From the NCBI GenBank assembly GCA_028565635.1, contig JAOXYB010022180.1:1-33257 (forward strand): a stretch of 33,257 nucleotides of DNA. Direction: 5' to 3'. Shown in pieces: positions 27,701 through 33,080 of the stretch; within the stretch, counting starts at the first letter, position 1, and every line of letters begins with the position of its first letter. Origin of the DNA: Phoronis ovalis (Eukaryota > Phoronida > Phoronidae). A model generated the notes under the pieces. That model was not told the DNA's origin. It did not search any database and saw only the letters and a program-made list of their open reading frames with translations. Both the position numbers and the translations under genes were made by a program.

Positions 27701-30700
27701 AAAATGGAAATATGTAACAGAATATGCCTGTAATAGCAAATAGACATAAATTACAAAATATGTATTTCCCTGCAAGCATAACCCTTGTTTATATATAACA
27801 GATGCGATTTTTTTCGCTGAAAGAATTTTCTTTATTTCTTCCATTGAATGATTTGCCAGGTAATTCATTGGATATTAGCAATAATTCAAAGATGTAGCCA
27901 TTTCTGTATATTAACATGGTATATCAAGATGACATATAAAACACTAAGTTTGTTCTTGTACTCTGTTTTTGATCGGCATAGAAATATTGCTCATATGCTA
28001 TCCTTATTTTATGGAGCATTTTTTGGCCTACAAAATTAATAAAAAGGCCATGCTAGTATTTACCCAAATATTACAAGAACTATTTGAAATAAGCTCGCCA
28101 AATAAAATGGATATCATTTTTAATTAAATTTTGTTTATTATAGAAAAACATTGTGTTTATATGTTATTAATAATCATGTTAGAATTCAATTTAAAATTGT
28201 TCATGTTATTTAGTGTCACCCTGTACTCATGTAAGACTGCTAACAGACAACAAAAAACAAACAGAGATGGTGTAATATAAGTTAATTGTTCTCGTAATAA
28301 GACGATGATTTATTGAATATACCGATTTAGTGTAAATAAAACTGTTAAGGTTGATAGTGTATTTAGAAAATCATTATGAATCAAATTCAAAGTTTAAAAA
28401 TAAAGCAAGCAAAACACTCCTCAAATTGACATGGTAAAATAGTATTATAATTATCATCAGAAAATAATTGTGCAGTCCATTATTAGCTATGAAGATTACT
28501 TTATTTTACATATAGTATTGTACAGTTTTGGAAAGTAATGTATGGGTTCTATTTACCTGTGTAACTGTGCAACCTTGGGGAGATCGTCGACCTCGATTGT
28601 CAACAGAATTGCCAACAAAATCAGGAGGTGATTTATCTTCAGCTTTTGGTTTAAATTCAAAGATATTTTTTGTGATGGATGGTGATGTCCACTTGAAGAT
28701 AGTAGCTTCAAAAACGGTCTCTACTGTCAGCAAAAGATTTACCTCTACAAATGCCCGCATCTCCAGTGCTAAAGGTACTAGGATTAGGTCCATCTTAGCC
28801 CTACCAACAAAACCAATCATCTATGATTACTATAGAATTTGACACAAATGAACCTGGCTGTACTTTAACTATATATGGAACAGGGATAGCAAAAAGGTTG
28901 CCTGGGCACTGAAAATATTTTGAAACAAGTTGCTGCCAACAAGCTCCTTGTTGGCACTTTACTGTTAATGATTAATATGCACTTTTTTTAACCATTTATT
29001 TGTTAGAAAATTAATGCAGAACTATATCACCCTGCTTTACTGAACTAAACAAAATGACACCATTGTGTTAACATTAACAGAACAAAACTGTCATGTTATA
29101 AATAAACAAGGTTACTAAAAATAATTGTTTTATGATAGATATCTTTCTTCTAATGTTTCTCCTAAGGTAGAATGCCAATTATTGTCAGCTTTGTAGCACA
29201 ATTAGTGCATGACTGCTGTTTTTCTTGGAGTCATTGAACCATGCCAAGGACATTTTATTTTATATTAAGATGTCACAAACCAAACTTAAAAATTATGTAT
29301 ATTGCCTTCAAATAGCTCGTTATGACGTCATATGATCAAATTCAAAACATATAACATCATCATGAGTTGACAACTATGAATTTGTCACAGCTTGAAAAAC
29401 ACAATTACCTTCTATTCATTTCAAAACGTTCTTATTGACAATGGGTTCATGTAAACAAGAGCTAAATTACAACTGAAAGTATCAGAGAATTTTAACTCAC
29501 GTGACATCAAGTGGAAACTCCTGAAATCCTATACCAACAGTGGTGGGGAATTTCGTGTCCATTAAATAACCTATCAGTCTTGCTCCACCAGACAAAATAC
29601 CAAGGGATATTGAAATATCTCCCCAGAATTTAGCTCCCATCCATGGTATTATTTGTGCCTCGGCCTTCATTGACATGATACACAGTTTGACACCAAGATA
29701 CGCTCCCAGCGATCCACCAGCACCAAAGGCTAGAACAGTTACAAAGTATCTCTTATTGCAATAATCGCTACCATGTTTACACAGCTATTATTAATCTTTC
29801 AAGTTATCTACTTGCTAATCTTTTCATTTTTGACATAATAGTTGACGAGCAGAAATACAGCTCTAGCCTCATTTTGAAAAGCACAACAACTAATGGATTA
29901 ATTATGGTTTAAGACCTATACAAAATAAGTGTTAAACAAGGCAAGGATGTAGAACATTGTTTGGCATACTGTCAAACGTGTACATGATTCTCCATAGTAA
30001 GTTATATATAATGCAATAGCACAAAGATGTAAATTATTGGTCTAAATTCAAAAAATATACGGCAGCAAAAATTAATTTCATGCAGTGATTCAACTGTAAA
30101 TGAAGCTGGACAAAAATCTGGTTAAAAATAATCCATCATGATTGAAAAAGACACCTTTCAGACTCAGAACTTTCTATAAATTGATAAAGATCTTGCAACC
30201 AATTTCTGTAAATTTTTACTTTATTTTATTTTGAGTACATGCGAAGCAATTTTTTTTTACACTGTACTGATGTCATGTGTAAATTTTGAATGCAAATTTT
30301 AGAAATCCGTACAGTGCAAGATATACAAAACACATAGGGAGCAGAGACAATGATATGTATACATGTATGTGCAAATACATACTTAGCCTAACAGTCTGCA
30401 AATACATACCTAACCTAATAGGCAGTGGTCCTGCCATAAAGAAGAATTGATATTTGAAGAATGTAATATCCATTGTTGGCACCGGTATCTGCCCAGCTAA
30501 ACAGAAATCACTACTTTCATCCGGAAACTCTCCTCCCGTACCAAATACTGCTGTTAATAACCATTCCACAACATTCAGCTGGTAGAAAGTCAATAATCAT
30601 TGTGAGTTATACATAAATTACTCAACATAGTAGCTGATAGACATCATATCAACTGATTTGTGAATCACAGACCTCTTATGGAAAGCAAAAGCAGGTGTTT

Positions 30701-32718
30701 GTCCAGACGTGCCACTTTCCAAAATAGACTTGTCTTAATACTGAGTTGGATAAGGACTTGAGATACTAGCGTGCACTTTCAACATCTACTGCAGCGATTT
30801 TCAATTTTTCAGCTTCCACACTGAATATTCACAAGAAGCTGTTTAACATGCATTTATGCATGAATTCTTTTCGATCAAATAGTAAAATAATTGCATTACT
30901 TGGCAATGGAATAAAGAACTGAATGTTAATTTTTTATCATTTCCACATAATATTTACAAAATATTTGATTTATTATATGCCTTGTAGAAATATTATGGAA
31001 TTTATTGAAGGGTCAGTAACTATTTATGCTTGGGGGCCACATAAGTGAAGGAAAATGAAAAGCACAAGTCAAGCGTATTTTTTATCAACCAGGAATGTAA
31101 CGTTGTGCATTAAGCCTATATATTTAGCAAATAGGGTGTTGTTGTTAAAATGTTATGGTCTGCTGCCAAATGGTGTTTTTCACCATCAGATATTGATGCG
31201 TAAAAAGAGTATGTTTTTTACAGTTTGAGGTCTGCCAAAGGATCACTCTTTAAACCTGCATGACTACCAAAGGGTGTTAGCAGGCTTTTATATGCATTTA
31301 GGAACTGTTTCTAAACTCTATGTGCACCCATGTGAACCTACCGTTAACACAAGTGACCCTCCCAGGTGTTTATGTAACCTTGTAAGGGAGTATTTATTAT
31401 ACAAACAATATAAAATACGTTTTGCTTACATTTTCAGCCACAGCATCTCGTATTTCATTCAATATCTTAGTTATTTCTGCACTATCTTCCCCACAGAGTA
31501 CTAACTCTGCACCAAGGTCTGTGAGTGGTAAAGATTGCATTCCACGTGCATTCAGGGCATTGTCTGTATCTGCACCTGTAACATACGCATATAAAATTTA
31601 GTCAAATGCATCAAATGTTGAGTATGTTATCAATTAGAAATTATTGTAAATCCCATTTTTCCAGATAGTCCTTAACCAGCCATACAAACAAAAATTTGGA
31701 CTAGCCTGCACAAAAGTCAACTATAAGCATTAAACATATTTACAGTGATTCTGACTGGATGAGTTTTAAGTGAAATAGCAAGTTAAATACCACAAGAAGG
31801 AAACTAATTGTAATGTGTGCTTATGGTGTTTGCAGCTAACAGTAGAATCTCTTCATGTTGGGGAAACATTTTCTTAAAGAATGAACTGAACAATTGAGTT
31901 AACATTTTTTTCACATCATGCAGGTTTTTCCAATTAGTACCTTTGGGGAAATTGTGTATTATCGCTTGTTCTAACAACAATAAAGCCTATAGGCATGTTT
32001 TCGAATTAAAACATTTAGAGCAAGCAGTATTTTATAGTGGATTTAAATAATATGTGCCCAAATATAAAAATTTAAATGTTTACTGTTTTAGGATTGTTCC
32101 TCTTTTAAGGAGAGGGGTAGACCCCACCATCCATAATATATTTAAAATCATTTTACATAATTATTCTTATACAGTATGTACATGAATTGAATATAAAACC
32201 ACCACCCAAGTGCCTTCCCCCCATCCTGTACAACTAAAAGCAGAACAGTCTTTTATAGGTACTGTGTTTTTGCAATTTTAATTTGAAATAGATTTTTTTG
32301 TCATTGTTGTGTACTCCAATATATCATGAAAATTTAAGCATGAAACATTAGTTTTGCATCCACCAGCTAAAAAAAAATTGCCTTTATTTTATTCTGGATA
32401 CAGTCCTACAATGTGCACCTCTCAAATACCACTTTTATTGATGCATAGAGGCATATAACACTGTAAAATTTATAACAATGCTCACTAACAACTAACCTGC
32501 TTTAACTCCGCATTTCAAGTGAGCATTCTTAGGTATTAAGAATGTTATGTTATTGAATACAGTAATGTTTGGTATGCAAGTTGGGAAAACTGATGAGCAT
32601 AGTTCAGCCTGGGCTTTCAGATACACATGACTGGAGTTGGCTGTGGTGTTAAACTCGAAAGTCGCATTCATCCCTTGGAATGTGCCACTTATGTCAACTG
32701 GCATCTCCTTGATTTTTT
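644..32718 (-). CDS. Large multi-exon gene for a modular FN3-like/PAN extracellular protein (partial, 43 exons seen)
   Basis: Forty-three exons on the minus strand join into one uninterrupted frame of about 2,967 residues. All introns are GT-AG, most donors resemble GTAAGT or GTATGT, and the phase at each exon end fits the start of the next. Recurrent motifs are VDxTPP at the start of modules, DPESGIxxY near the middle and YYVxVKAxNxAG near the end, spaced as in fibronectin-III-like beta-sandwich repeats. One Cys-rich exon resembles a PAN/apple domain. Numerous N-x-S/T sequons support export from the cell. The gene lacks its first exon(s), signal peptide and probably its last exon(s) here. 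Role is unknown; adhesion or extracellular-matrix binding is an inference from domain type only. Individual exons are listed separately. Hand-built exon edges may be off at a few weak sites, notably exons 11, 27 and 43. Confidence 0.93.
1157..1264 (-). CDS. Exon 42: FN3-like module middle
   Basis: Residues 2883-2918. Acceptor TCTTTGTAG, donor GTAATA; phase 1 at both ends. Contains EVKYEDGRVLIPRTKVG. No usual landmark, but frame and splice sites fit. Confidence 0.85.
1638..1791 (-). CDS. Exon 41: FN3-like module start
   Basis: Residues 2832-2882. Acceptor CAATTTTCAG, donor GTAAGT; phase 0 in, phase 1 out. Contains IDTAPPKVNNV and the core INWGQLPGSVKWV, in which the ESG motif is missing. Confidence 0.9.
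2233..2474 (-). CDS. Exon 40: FN3-like module core and end
   Basis: Residues 2751-2831. Acceptor TGAATTACAG, donor GTAAGA; phase 1 in, phase 0 out. Contains NYEVCLGTQDGISDI and GTYFIGVRATNRAGL. Three sequons (NDS, NYT, NIT) and two cysteines. Confidence 0.92.
2731..3090. repeat. 180-bp tandem duplication across an exon-intron boundary
   Basis: Copies 2731-2910 and 2911-3090 differ at only two bases. Each holds 63 bases of intron start, the GTAAGT donor and 117 bases of exon 39 tail. The copy joined to the exon (2911-3090) is the working one. The other has no good acceptor in front of it and is likely an intronic relic. One difference changes Val to Met in the duplicated coding part. Confidence 0.95.
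2974..3564 (-). CDS. Exon 39: long exon with Cys cluster and FN3-like end
   Basis: Residues 2554-2750. Acceptor TTTTTTTACAG, donor GTAAGT; phase 1 at both ends, 591 bases. Contains the Cys cluster CQGCYGACDFNCDVSC, a later strand TYFVLVKAVSRSGEE and the opener VDITPPILTKVNC. Two sequons (NLT, NRT) lie just past the cluster, and NVT precedes it. The last 117 coding bases and the splice donor are repeated in the 180-bp tandem duplication. Confidence 0.92.
4204..4419 (-). CDS. Exon 38: divergent globular segment
   Basis: Residues 2482-2553. Acceptor TTTTATGCAG, donor GTAAGG; phase 1 at both ends. Contains EWFAMFWARDQKLSKHEW and SWILRFLGNGEMMGF; four tryptophans. No cysteines. Family not recognised. 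Confidence 0.88.
4578..4770 (-). CDS. Exon 37: Thr-rich linker
   Basis: Residues 2418-2481. Acceptor GTATTGTAG, donor GTACGT; phase 0 in, phase 1 out. Most of the exon is Thr-rich with two cysteines near the start, typical of an O-glycosylated stalk or hinge. Two sequons (NDT, NGT). It ends in SYQPGFGVHFLG. Confidence 0.87.
5109..5323 (-). CDS. Exon 36: acidic, Ala-rich segment
   Basis: Residues 2346-2417. Acceptor TTTTTGACAG, donor GTATGA; phase 1 in, phase 0 out. Low-complexity runs such as LDELTAEEVAAMAPG suggest a short helix next to the Thr-rich linker of exon 37. One sequon (NYT). Confidence 0.86.
5621..5831 (-). CDS. Exon 35: divergent segment
   Basis: Residues 2276-2345. Acceptor TTTTTTTTCAG, donor GTGATT; phase 0 in, phase 1 out. 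Begins IDCPLSKDTDFGAPL and contains three cysteines (DCPL, LSCRR, MNCSG). It has no FN3 landmarks I can recognise. Confidence 0.87.
5929..5989. repeat. 27-bp tandem repeat, two copies plus partial
   Basis: Identical 27-base units at 5929-5955 and 5956-5982, followed by seven bases of a third. Intronic, between exons 34 and 35. Confidence 0.93.
5999..6106. repeat. 36-bp tandem repeat, three copies
   Basis: Units at 5999-6034, 6035-6070 and 6071-6106. The last two are identical and the first differs at one base. A separate array from the 27-bp one just left of it; intronic. Confidence 0.93.
6143..6180. repeat. Perfect 38-bp hairpin palindrome
   Basis: Arms 6143-6160 and 6163-6180 are exact reverse complements of 18 bases around a two-base loop. 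Entirely A/T apart from one G/C pair. Intronic. Confidence 0.9.
6287..6393 (-). CDS. Exon 34: start of the divergent C-terminal segment
   Basis: Residues 2240-2275. Acceptor TTGATTGTAG, donor GTATGT; phase 1 in, phase 0 out. Contains GSVKDGKDWNDDQVY, the D-G-x-D-W loop of a module, then strand ELFISLAIANYP. Confidence 0.88.
6713..7029 (-). CDS. Exon 33: FN3-like module core and end
   Basis: Residues 2134-2239. Acceptor AAATTTTCAG, donor GTTAGT; phase 2 in, phase 1 out. Contains GFNDPESGITHYNVYLTYD, the late strand PYYVIMTASNAAY and the next opener VDSEPPG. The exon nearly completes one module. Confidence 0.93.
7297..7525 (-). CDS. Exon 32: FN3-like module end plus next opener
   Basis: Residues 2058-2133. 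Acceptor CCACATTACAG, donor GTAAGT; phase 1 in, phase 2 out. Contains EYFTIVKATNEADHC and VDMTPPVLGQF. The intron before it holds the foldback element. Two cysteines and one sequon (NLT). Confidence 0.92.
7888..8098 (+). repeat. Left 20-bp minisatellite array of the foldback element
   Basis: About eight units of a 20-base repeat built on TATTTATTCCGCTGTATTTT, followed by a degenerate tail. Some units are 19 or 21 bases. Open reading frames here are a by-product of the repeat. Confidence 0.92.
8703..9052 (-). repeat. Right 20-bp minisatellite array of the foldback element
   Basis: About fifteen units of the same 20-base repeat as the left arm in the opposite orientation, so the arms can pair. 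The arm has roughly twice as many units as the left one, which indicates later gain or loss of units in one arm. Confidence 0.93.
9380..9515. repeat. Degenerate short tandem repeat
   Basis: Three diverged copies starting near 9380, 9433 and 9474, each with AGATT-CAAATATAAA-TTGG followed by an AT-rich stretch and GAGA or CAGA. Sits between the foldback element and exon 31. Confidence 0.6.
9711..9724 (+). promoter_or_regulatory. Perfect DR2 nuclear-receptor-type direct repeat
   Basis: AGGTCA, two bases, AGGTCA. This is the half-site arrangement known to bind retinoid-type and related nuclear receptor dimers. It lies in the intron after exon 31, about 100 bases from the exon. Presence of the motif is certain; function is unproven and it may belong to a dispersed repeat. 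Confidence 0.4.
9827..10504 (-). CDS. Exon 31: longest exon, more than one FN3-like module
   Basis: Residues 1832-2057. Acceptor CTGTTCTAG, donor GTATGT; phase 1 at both ends, 678 bases. Contains a late strand (TYYSIVKVVDILNR), the opener TINRDPPKPADVRDG, the core EVNWDPFGEPD, the strand YYTTVRAYAMSGA and another core LGLSWSSFGAEYK. Six sequons (NFS, NRT, NLS, NLS, NTS, NMT). In neighbouring modules the same content is split across two to four exons. Confidence 0.93.
10797..11042 (-). CDS. Exon 30: FN3-like module end and linker
   Basis: Residues 1750-1831. Acceptor TACACTTTCAG, donor GTAAGT; phase 1 at both ends. Contains LIRASIRATNHAGLHATA followed by an acidic linker (EDIDFQEEEARVEG) and the segment CAIVSAEWAVYRIDG. 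The opener motif is absent here. Confidence 0.89.
11277..11383 (-). CDS. Exon 29: short FN3-like exon
   Basis: Residues 1714-1749. Acceptor TTATTTACAG, donor GTATGC; phase 2 in, phase 1 out. Contains GYEVALGTPESSTSIVPF, continuing directly the strand begun in exon 28. Confidence 0.87.
11621..11742 (-). CDS. Exon 28: short FN3-like exon
   Basis: Residues 1674-1713. Acceptor TATATGTCAG, donor GTAAGA; phase 0 in, phase 2 out. Contains DVEWDPFIDADTGL, a form of the core motif in which ESG is replaced by DTG. It has no open frame long enough to stand out on its own. Confidence 0.88.
12490..12710 (-). CDS. Exon 27: FN3-like module end
   Basis: Residues 1600-1673. Acceptor TGTATTGCAG, donor GTTTGT (weak); phase 1 in, phase 0 out. 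Contains FMEVAFGTSAGTDDIVSWYQ and YFGSVRVRNRVGKN. The arginine cluster YRRRW sits in an inter-strand loop. A sequon (NIT) follows. Confidence 0.88.
12927..13113 (-). CDS. Exon 26: FN3-like module start
   Basis: Residues 1538-1599. Acceptor CTGTTTTTCAG, donor GTGAGT; phase 0 in, phase 1 out. Contains VDVTPPFVEHLRCRPY and DCEWYIAKDLESS, the opener and middle motif, with a cysteine in each that may pair. Confidence 0.91.
13608..13735 (-). CDS. Exon 25: FN3-like module middle
   Basis: Residues 1495-1537. Acceptor TTTTGTGTAG, donor GTAAGC; phase 1 in, phase 0 out. Contains VYRVGHLPGTNDLTGWTQ, the strand with the G-T-x-D-x-x-G-W loop. One sequon (NVS). Confidence 0.88.
14079..14289 (-). CDS. Exon 24: FN3-like module end plus next start
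   Basis: Residues 1425-1494. Acceptor ATTTGTTAG, donor GTAAAT; phase 0 in, phase 1 out. Contains VYATVRAITGHNCYED and the degenerate opener LDNIPPTLDI. It ends with MRWLTNDTG, in which the W-x-x-F core motif is altered and a sequon is present. Confidence 0.9.
14707..14834 (-). CDS. Exon 23: FN3-like module middle
   Basis: Residues 1382-1424. Acceptor CTCATTACAG, donor GTACGT; phase 1 in, phase 0 out. Contains GYDWALGSKAGYSDIQPF, the Y-x-W-A-L-G-S strand and following loop. Confidence 0.88.
15012..15240 (-). CDS. Exon 22: FN3-like module end plus next start
   Basis: Residues 1306-1381. Acceptor TTTTTTATAG, donor GTAAGT; phase 0 in, phase 1 out. Contains GFYYWVTVKCINGAGEESTP, then NEPGVIFDG where VDxTPP would be expected, so this opener has diverged. 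Two cysteines. Confidence 0.9.
15599..15835 (-). CDS. Exon 21: FN3-like module core
   Basis: Residues 1227-1305. Acceptor CTACATGTAG, donor GTAAAT; phase 0 at both ends, 79 codons. Contains GLDIESGIIKYMVAIGTSSG and a GWTDMN loop. The preceding intron (15836-17487) is the one that carries the hAT-like element. Confidence 0.9.
16397..16690 (+). repeat. TTTACCACAGGGTATA minisatellite inside the hAT-like element
   Basis: At least seven copies of the core T-T-T-A-C-C/G-A-C-A-G-G-G-T-A-T-A, spaced irregularly by roughly 20 to 70 bases, with several copies diverged (CGACAGG, CACAGGAT). No coding content. Confidence 0.8.
16771..16818. promoter_or_regulatory. Inverted pair of CTCF-like motifs
   Basis: CACCAGGTGGCAC at 16771-16783 and its exact reverse complement at 16806-16818, separated by 22 bases. 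Each contains CCAGGTGGCAC, close to the core bound by CTCF in animals. They also contain CAGGTG E-boxes. Assignment rests on the motif only. Confidence 0.4.
17488..17679 (-). CDS. Exon 20: FN3-like module end and next opener
   Basis: Residues 1163-1226. Acceptor TTCTTTTATAG, donor GTAGCT; phase 0 at both ends, 64 codons. Contains ARYFVKVTAVDGASL and IDTTNPVMSK, in which the second proline-position residue of VDxTPP has changed. One sequon (NTT). Confidence 0.9.
17868..17982 (-). CDS. Exon 19: FN3-like module core
   Basis: Residues 1124-1162. Acceptor TGTTTCCTAG, donor GTAAAA; phase 2 in, phase 0 out. Contains LQWEYADAESGIAEYRLTVF, a clear middle motif. Confidence 0.9.
18274..18544 (-). CDS. 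Exon 18: FN3-like module core plus start of next
   Basis: Residues 1034-1123. Acceptor CTTATTTTTCAG, donor GTATGT; phase 1 in, phase 2 out. Contains FTDPESGLADFSVTVFIN, the late strand VVKVQVTAQNGA and the next module opener VDLTPPNLNFI. The exon therefore spans a module junction. Confidence 0.92.
18732..18842 (-). CDS. Exon 17: FN3-like module start
   Basis: Residues 997-1033. Acceptor CTTTCTAG, donor GTAAGT; phase 1 at both ends. Contains IDLTPPTQGYVTDGRDG and ends at KADWG, so the following exon supplies the rest of the central motif. It is too short to appear as an open frame on its own. Confidence 0.88.
19610..19803 (-). CDS. Exon 16: FN3-like module end
   Basis: Residues 932-996. Acceptor GTTACAG, donor GTAAGT; phase 2 in, phase 1 out. 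Contains YLVRMGSEVGGKDL and GKTYYTTVTAKNRGL, the late part of the module opened in exon 15. Sequons NNT and NAT are present. Confidence 0.9.
19804..20957 (-). other. Intron between exons 15 and 16
   Basis: 1,154 bases. Holds a small hairpin (ATGGGCTA, eight bases, TAGCCCAT near 20515-20540) and a twice-repeated GATCCATTATA near 20745-20777. No coding frame. Confidence 0.75.
20958..21135 (-). CDS. Exon 15: FN3-like module start
   Basis: Residues 873-931. Acceptor CCATTTTAG, donor GTACTT; phase 1 in, phase 2 out. Contains VDATPPHAGEVLDG, then a D-L-D-Y loop, and ends in DEHSGISR, the middle strand motif. One cysteine lies between the two motifs. Confidence 0.91.
21367..21537 (-). CDS. Exon 14: FN3-like module middle
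   Basis: Residues 816-872. Acceptor TTATTTATAG, donor GTTAGC; phase 1 at both ends. Contains GRVDFGLGRSKYDVKLRPYE and PDGQPAWIRIQLLNNG, which corresponds to the late strand of a module in a divergent form. No cysteines. Confidence 0.87.
21600..21800 (-). repeat. Possible decayed dispersed repeat
   Basis: This intronic stretch is more GC-balanced than its surroundings and includes GTCTGGGAGCATGTCCCTCT, a type of sequence I associate with dispersed invertebrate repeats. No terminal repeats or target duplication seen, so the call is weak. Confidence 0.3.
22405..22573 (-). CDS. Exon 13: FN3-like module start
   Basis: Residues 760-815. Acceptor TTTAACCTGCAG, donor GTAACT; phase 0 in, phase 1 out. 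Contains IIDTTPPVLNEVQDYIFD, a clean module-opening strand. A sequon (NAT) lies near the end. Confidence 0.89.
22856..23049 (-). CDS. Exon 12: FN3-like module core
   Basis: Residues 695-759. Acceptor CTTTTCTAG, donor GTATGT; phase 1 in, phase 0 out. Carries ANWDQFEDKESGMYGYTWQI, one of the clearest copies of the W-x-x-F-x-D-x-E-S-G motif, followed by a cysteine (TRCGN) and the late strand GSYYFTVQ. Confidence 0.9.
23229..23323 (-). CDS. Exon 11: short FN3-like exon
   Basis: Residues 663-694. Acceptor GTTTGAGCAG, donor GTAGGA (weak); phase 2 in, phase 1 out. Contains YIIDGPGDGAVFNG, the D-G loop. It is the shortest exon and its acceptor lacks a strong pyrimidine tract, but both phases fit its neighbours. 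Confidence 0.78.
23324..24362 (-). other. Intron between exons 10 and 11
   Basis: 1,039 AT-rich bases; nothing supportable. Confidence 0.8.
24363..24523 (-). CDS. Exon 10: FN3-like module boundary
   Basis: Residues 610-662. Acceptor TTTTTTCCAG, donor GTATAC; phase 0 in, phase 2 out. Contains IDFTTPDVPN, a variant of the VDxTPP strand that opens a module, and two cysteines (HGCN and QRCIE) likely to pair. Confidence 0.87.
24524..25268 (-). other. Intron between exons 9 and 10
   Basis: 745 AT-rich bases; nothing supportable. Confidence 0.8.
25269..25415 (-). CDS. Exon 9: FN3-like module, C-terminal half
   Basis: Residues 561-609. Acceptor CATTACTAG, donor GTAAGT; phase 0 at both ends. Ends with GQQYYVNIHAMNVLG, the typical late strand and turn of these modules. 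It has no early strands of its own, so the PAN-like exon appears to sit inside or directly before this module. Confidence 0.86.
26055..26258 (-). CDS. Exon 8: PAN/apple-like domain
   Basis: Residues 493-560. Acceptor TTATTTTTCAG, donor GTAAGT; phase 0 at both ends, exactly 68 codons. The core has Cys-x3-Cys-x6-Cys-x10-Cys spacing around CAVKCLNFGRKCLAFDYD and a following DCLLHE, which matches the central helix-loop and C-L-L strand of PAN/apple domains. Those domains bind protein or carbohydrate in secreted proteins. The symmetric phase means the exon could be gained or skipped without shifting the frame. Domain assignment is by eye. Confidence 0.85.
26572..26716 (-). CDS. Exon 7: linker before the PAN-like exon
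   Basis: Residues 444-492. Acceptor CAATTTCAG, donor GTATAT; phase 2 in, phase 0 out. Contains SMVIFEDSPLQQDELFDALG and a Gly-rich acidic stretch. No cysteines and no recognised domain. Frame continuity with exons 6 and 8 supports it. Confidence 0.82.
27002..27324 (-). CDS. Exon 6: first FN3-like unit
   Basis: Residues 337-443. Acceptor TTGTCTTACAG, donor GTATGT; phase 0 in, phase 2 out. Carries the module landmarks NLDYAIGDYQGGTNVLAW (strand, then G-G-T loop) and YFTVKASNEEGL (late strand), with one cysteine after it. It lacks the upstream VDxTPP strand, so it may be an incomplete module. Confidence 0.88.
27325..28556 (-). other. Intron between exons 5 and 6
   Basis: 1,232 AT-rich bases; short open frames on both strands lack any domain signal and I do not regard them as genes. 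Confidence 0.8.
28557..28800 (-). CDS. Exon 5: end of N-terminal region, with furin-type site
   Basis: Residues 255-336. Acceptor TTTGTTGGTAG, donor GTAAAT; phase 2 in, phase 0 out. Hydrophobic strands (LILVPLALEMRAFVEVNLLL) are followed by a charged, Pro-rich tail containing RGRR before Ser (codons at 28584-28595), which fits the R-x-K/R-R proprotein convertase consensus. This site marks the boundary between the unknown N-terminal region and the repeat region. Confidence 0.88.
28801..29500 (-). other. Intron between exons 4 and 5
   Basis: 700 AT-rich bases; nothing beyond splice signals. Confidence 0.8.
29501..29729 (-). CDS. Exon 4: glycine-rich beta-type segment
   Basis: Residues 179-254. 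Acceptor ACTGTTCTAG, donor GTGAGT; phase 1 in, phase 2 out. Contains GAGGSLGAYLGVKLC and then alternating hydrophobic and small residues (SISLGILSGGARLIGY), a pattern of amphipathic beta-strands. There is one cysteine. No named domain recognised. Confidence 0.88.
30410..30578 (-). CDS. Exon 3: hydrophobic part of the N-terminal region
   Basis: Residues 123-178. Acceptor TTCTACCAG, donor GTATGT; phase 0 in, phase 1 out. Begins LNVVEWLLTAVFGTGGEF and ends with the aromatic run FFKYQFFFMAGPLPIRL. The hydrophobicity alternates rather than running continuously, so I favour beta-strands over a membrane helix. Confidence 0.87.
30579..31429 (-). other. Intron between exons 2 and 3
   Basis: 851 bases. 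Around 31155-31290 there are three loosely similar CTG/TACCAAANGGTG blocks, possibly a decayed repeat. Nothing coding. Confidence 0.75.
31430..31575 (-). CDS. Exon 2: N-terminal region of unknown fold
   Basis: Residues 74-122. Acceptor ATGTTACAG, donor GTAAGC; enters in phase 1 and leaves in phase 0. Contains the stretch GAELVLCGEDSAEITKILNE, which looks like a strand followed by an amphipathic helix, with one cysteine. Family unknown; the frame agreement with exons 1 and 3 is the main support. Confidence 0.85.
31576..32496 (-). other. Intron between exons 1 and 2
   Basis: AT-rich, 921 bases. No repeat, coding frame or RNA gene that I can support. Confidence 0.8.
32497..32718 (-). CDS. Exon 1 seen: glycosylation-rich N-terminal segment
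   Basis: Residues 1-73. Acceptor TTTGTAG, donor GTTAGT; begins with two bases completing an unseen codon and ends in phase 1, so it is internal. It holds five N-x-S/T sequons (NAT, NTT, NSS, NIT, NIT) and three cysteines, which points to the extracellular or lumenal side. No signal peptide is present, so at least one exon lies upstream. The segment has no family I recognise. Confidence 0.85.
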
Positions 32719-32789
32719 CTACAAAAATGGCAAAGGAATTTTTTAATTCATAACAACTTTCAAGACATAGAAATAAGTAGTACATGTAT

Positions 32790-33080
32790 GCATATAGATT
32801 GCCAATGTTGTAAATTTCATGTTAGATATAGGAATAAATACTAATAAGATATCTAAGTAAGATGCATATAGATTATACATAATGTCAAAGTTGTAGATTT
32901 TATTAGATATAGGAATAAATACTAATATATCTAAGTAGCATACCAAAGTTGAAGATTTTATTAGGTATAGAAATACTAATATACCTATAGTAAGTATAAT
33001 GCAAATAGATTGTACATAAAATGGTGAAGTTGAAGAATTTATTAGATATAGGAATAAATACTAAATATTTAAGTAGCATA
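32790..33080. repeat. Degenerate 60-80-bp tandem repeat, four units
   Basis: Units begin near 32790, 32864, 32940 and 33001, each with GCA-ATAGATT, TTAGATATAGGAATAAATACTA and TAAGTA blocks. The short open frames here follow the repeat and are not genes. Confidence 0.85.

Noticed and set aside
28528-28842. Plus-strand open frame of 104 residues
   Set aside because: It is the antisense of exon 5; codon content follows the exon on the minus strand.
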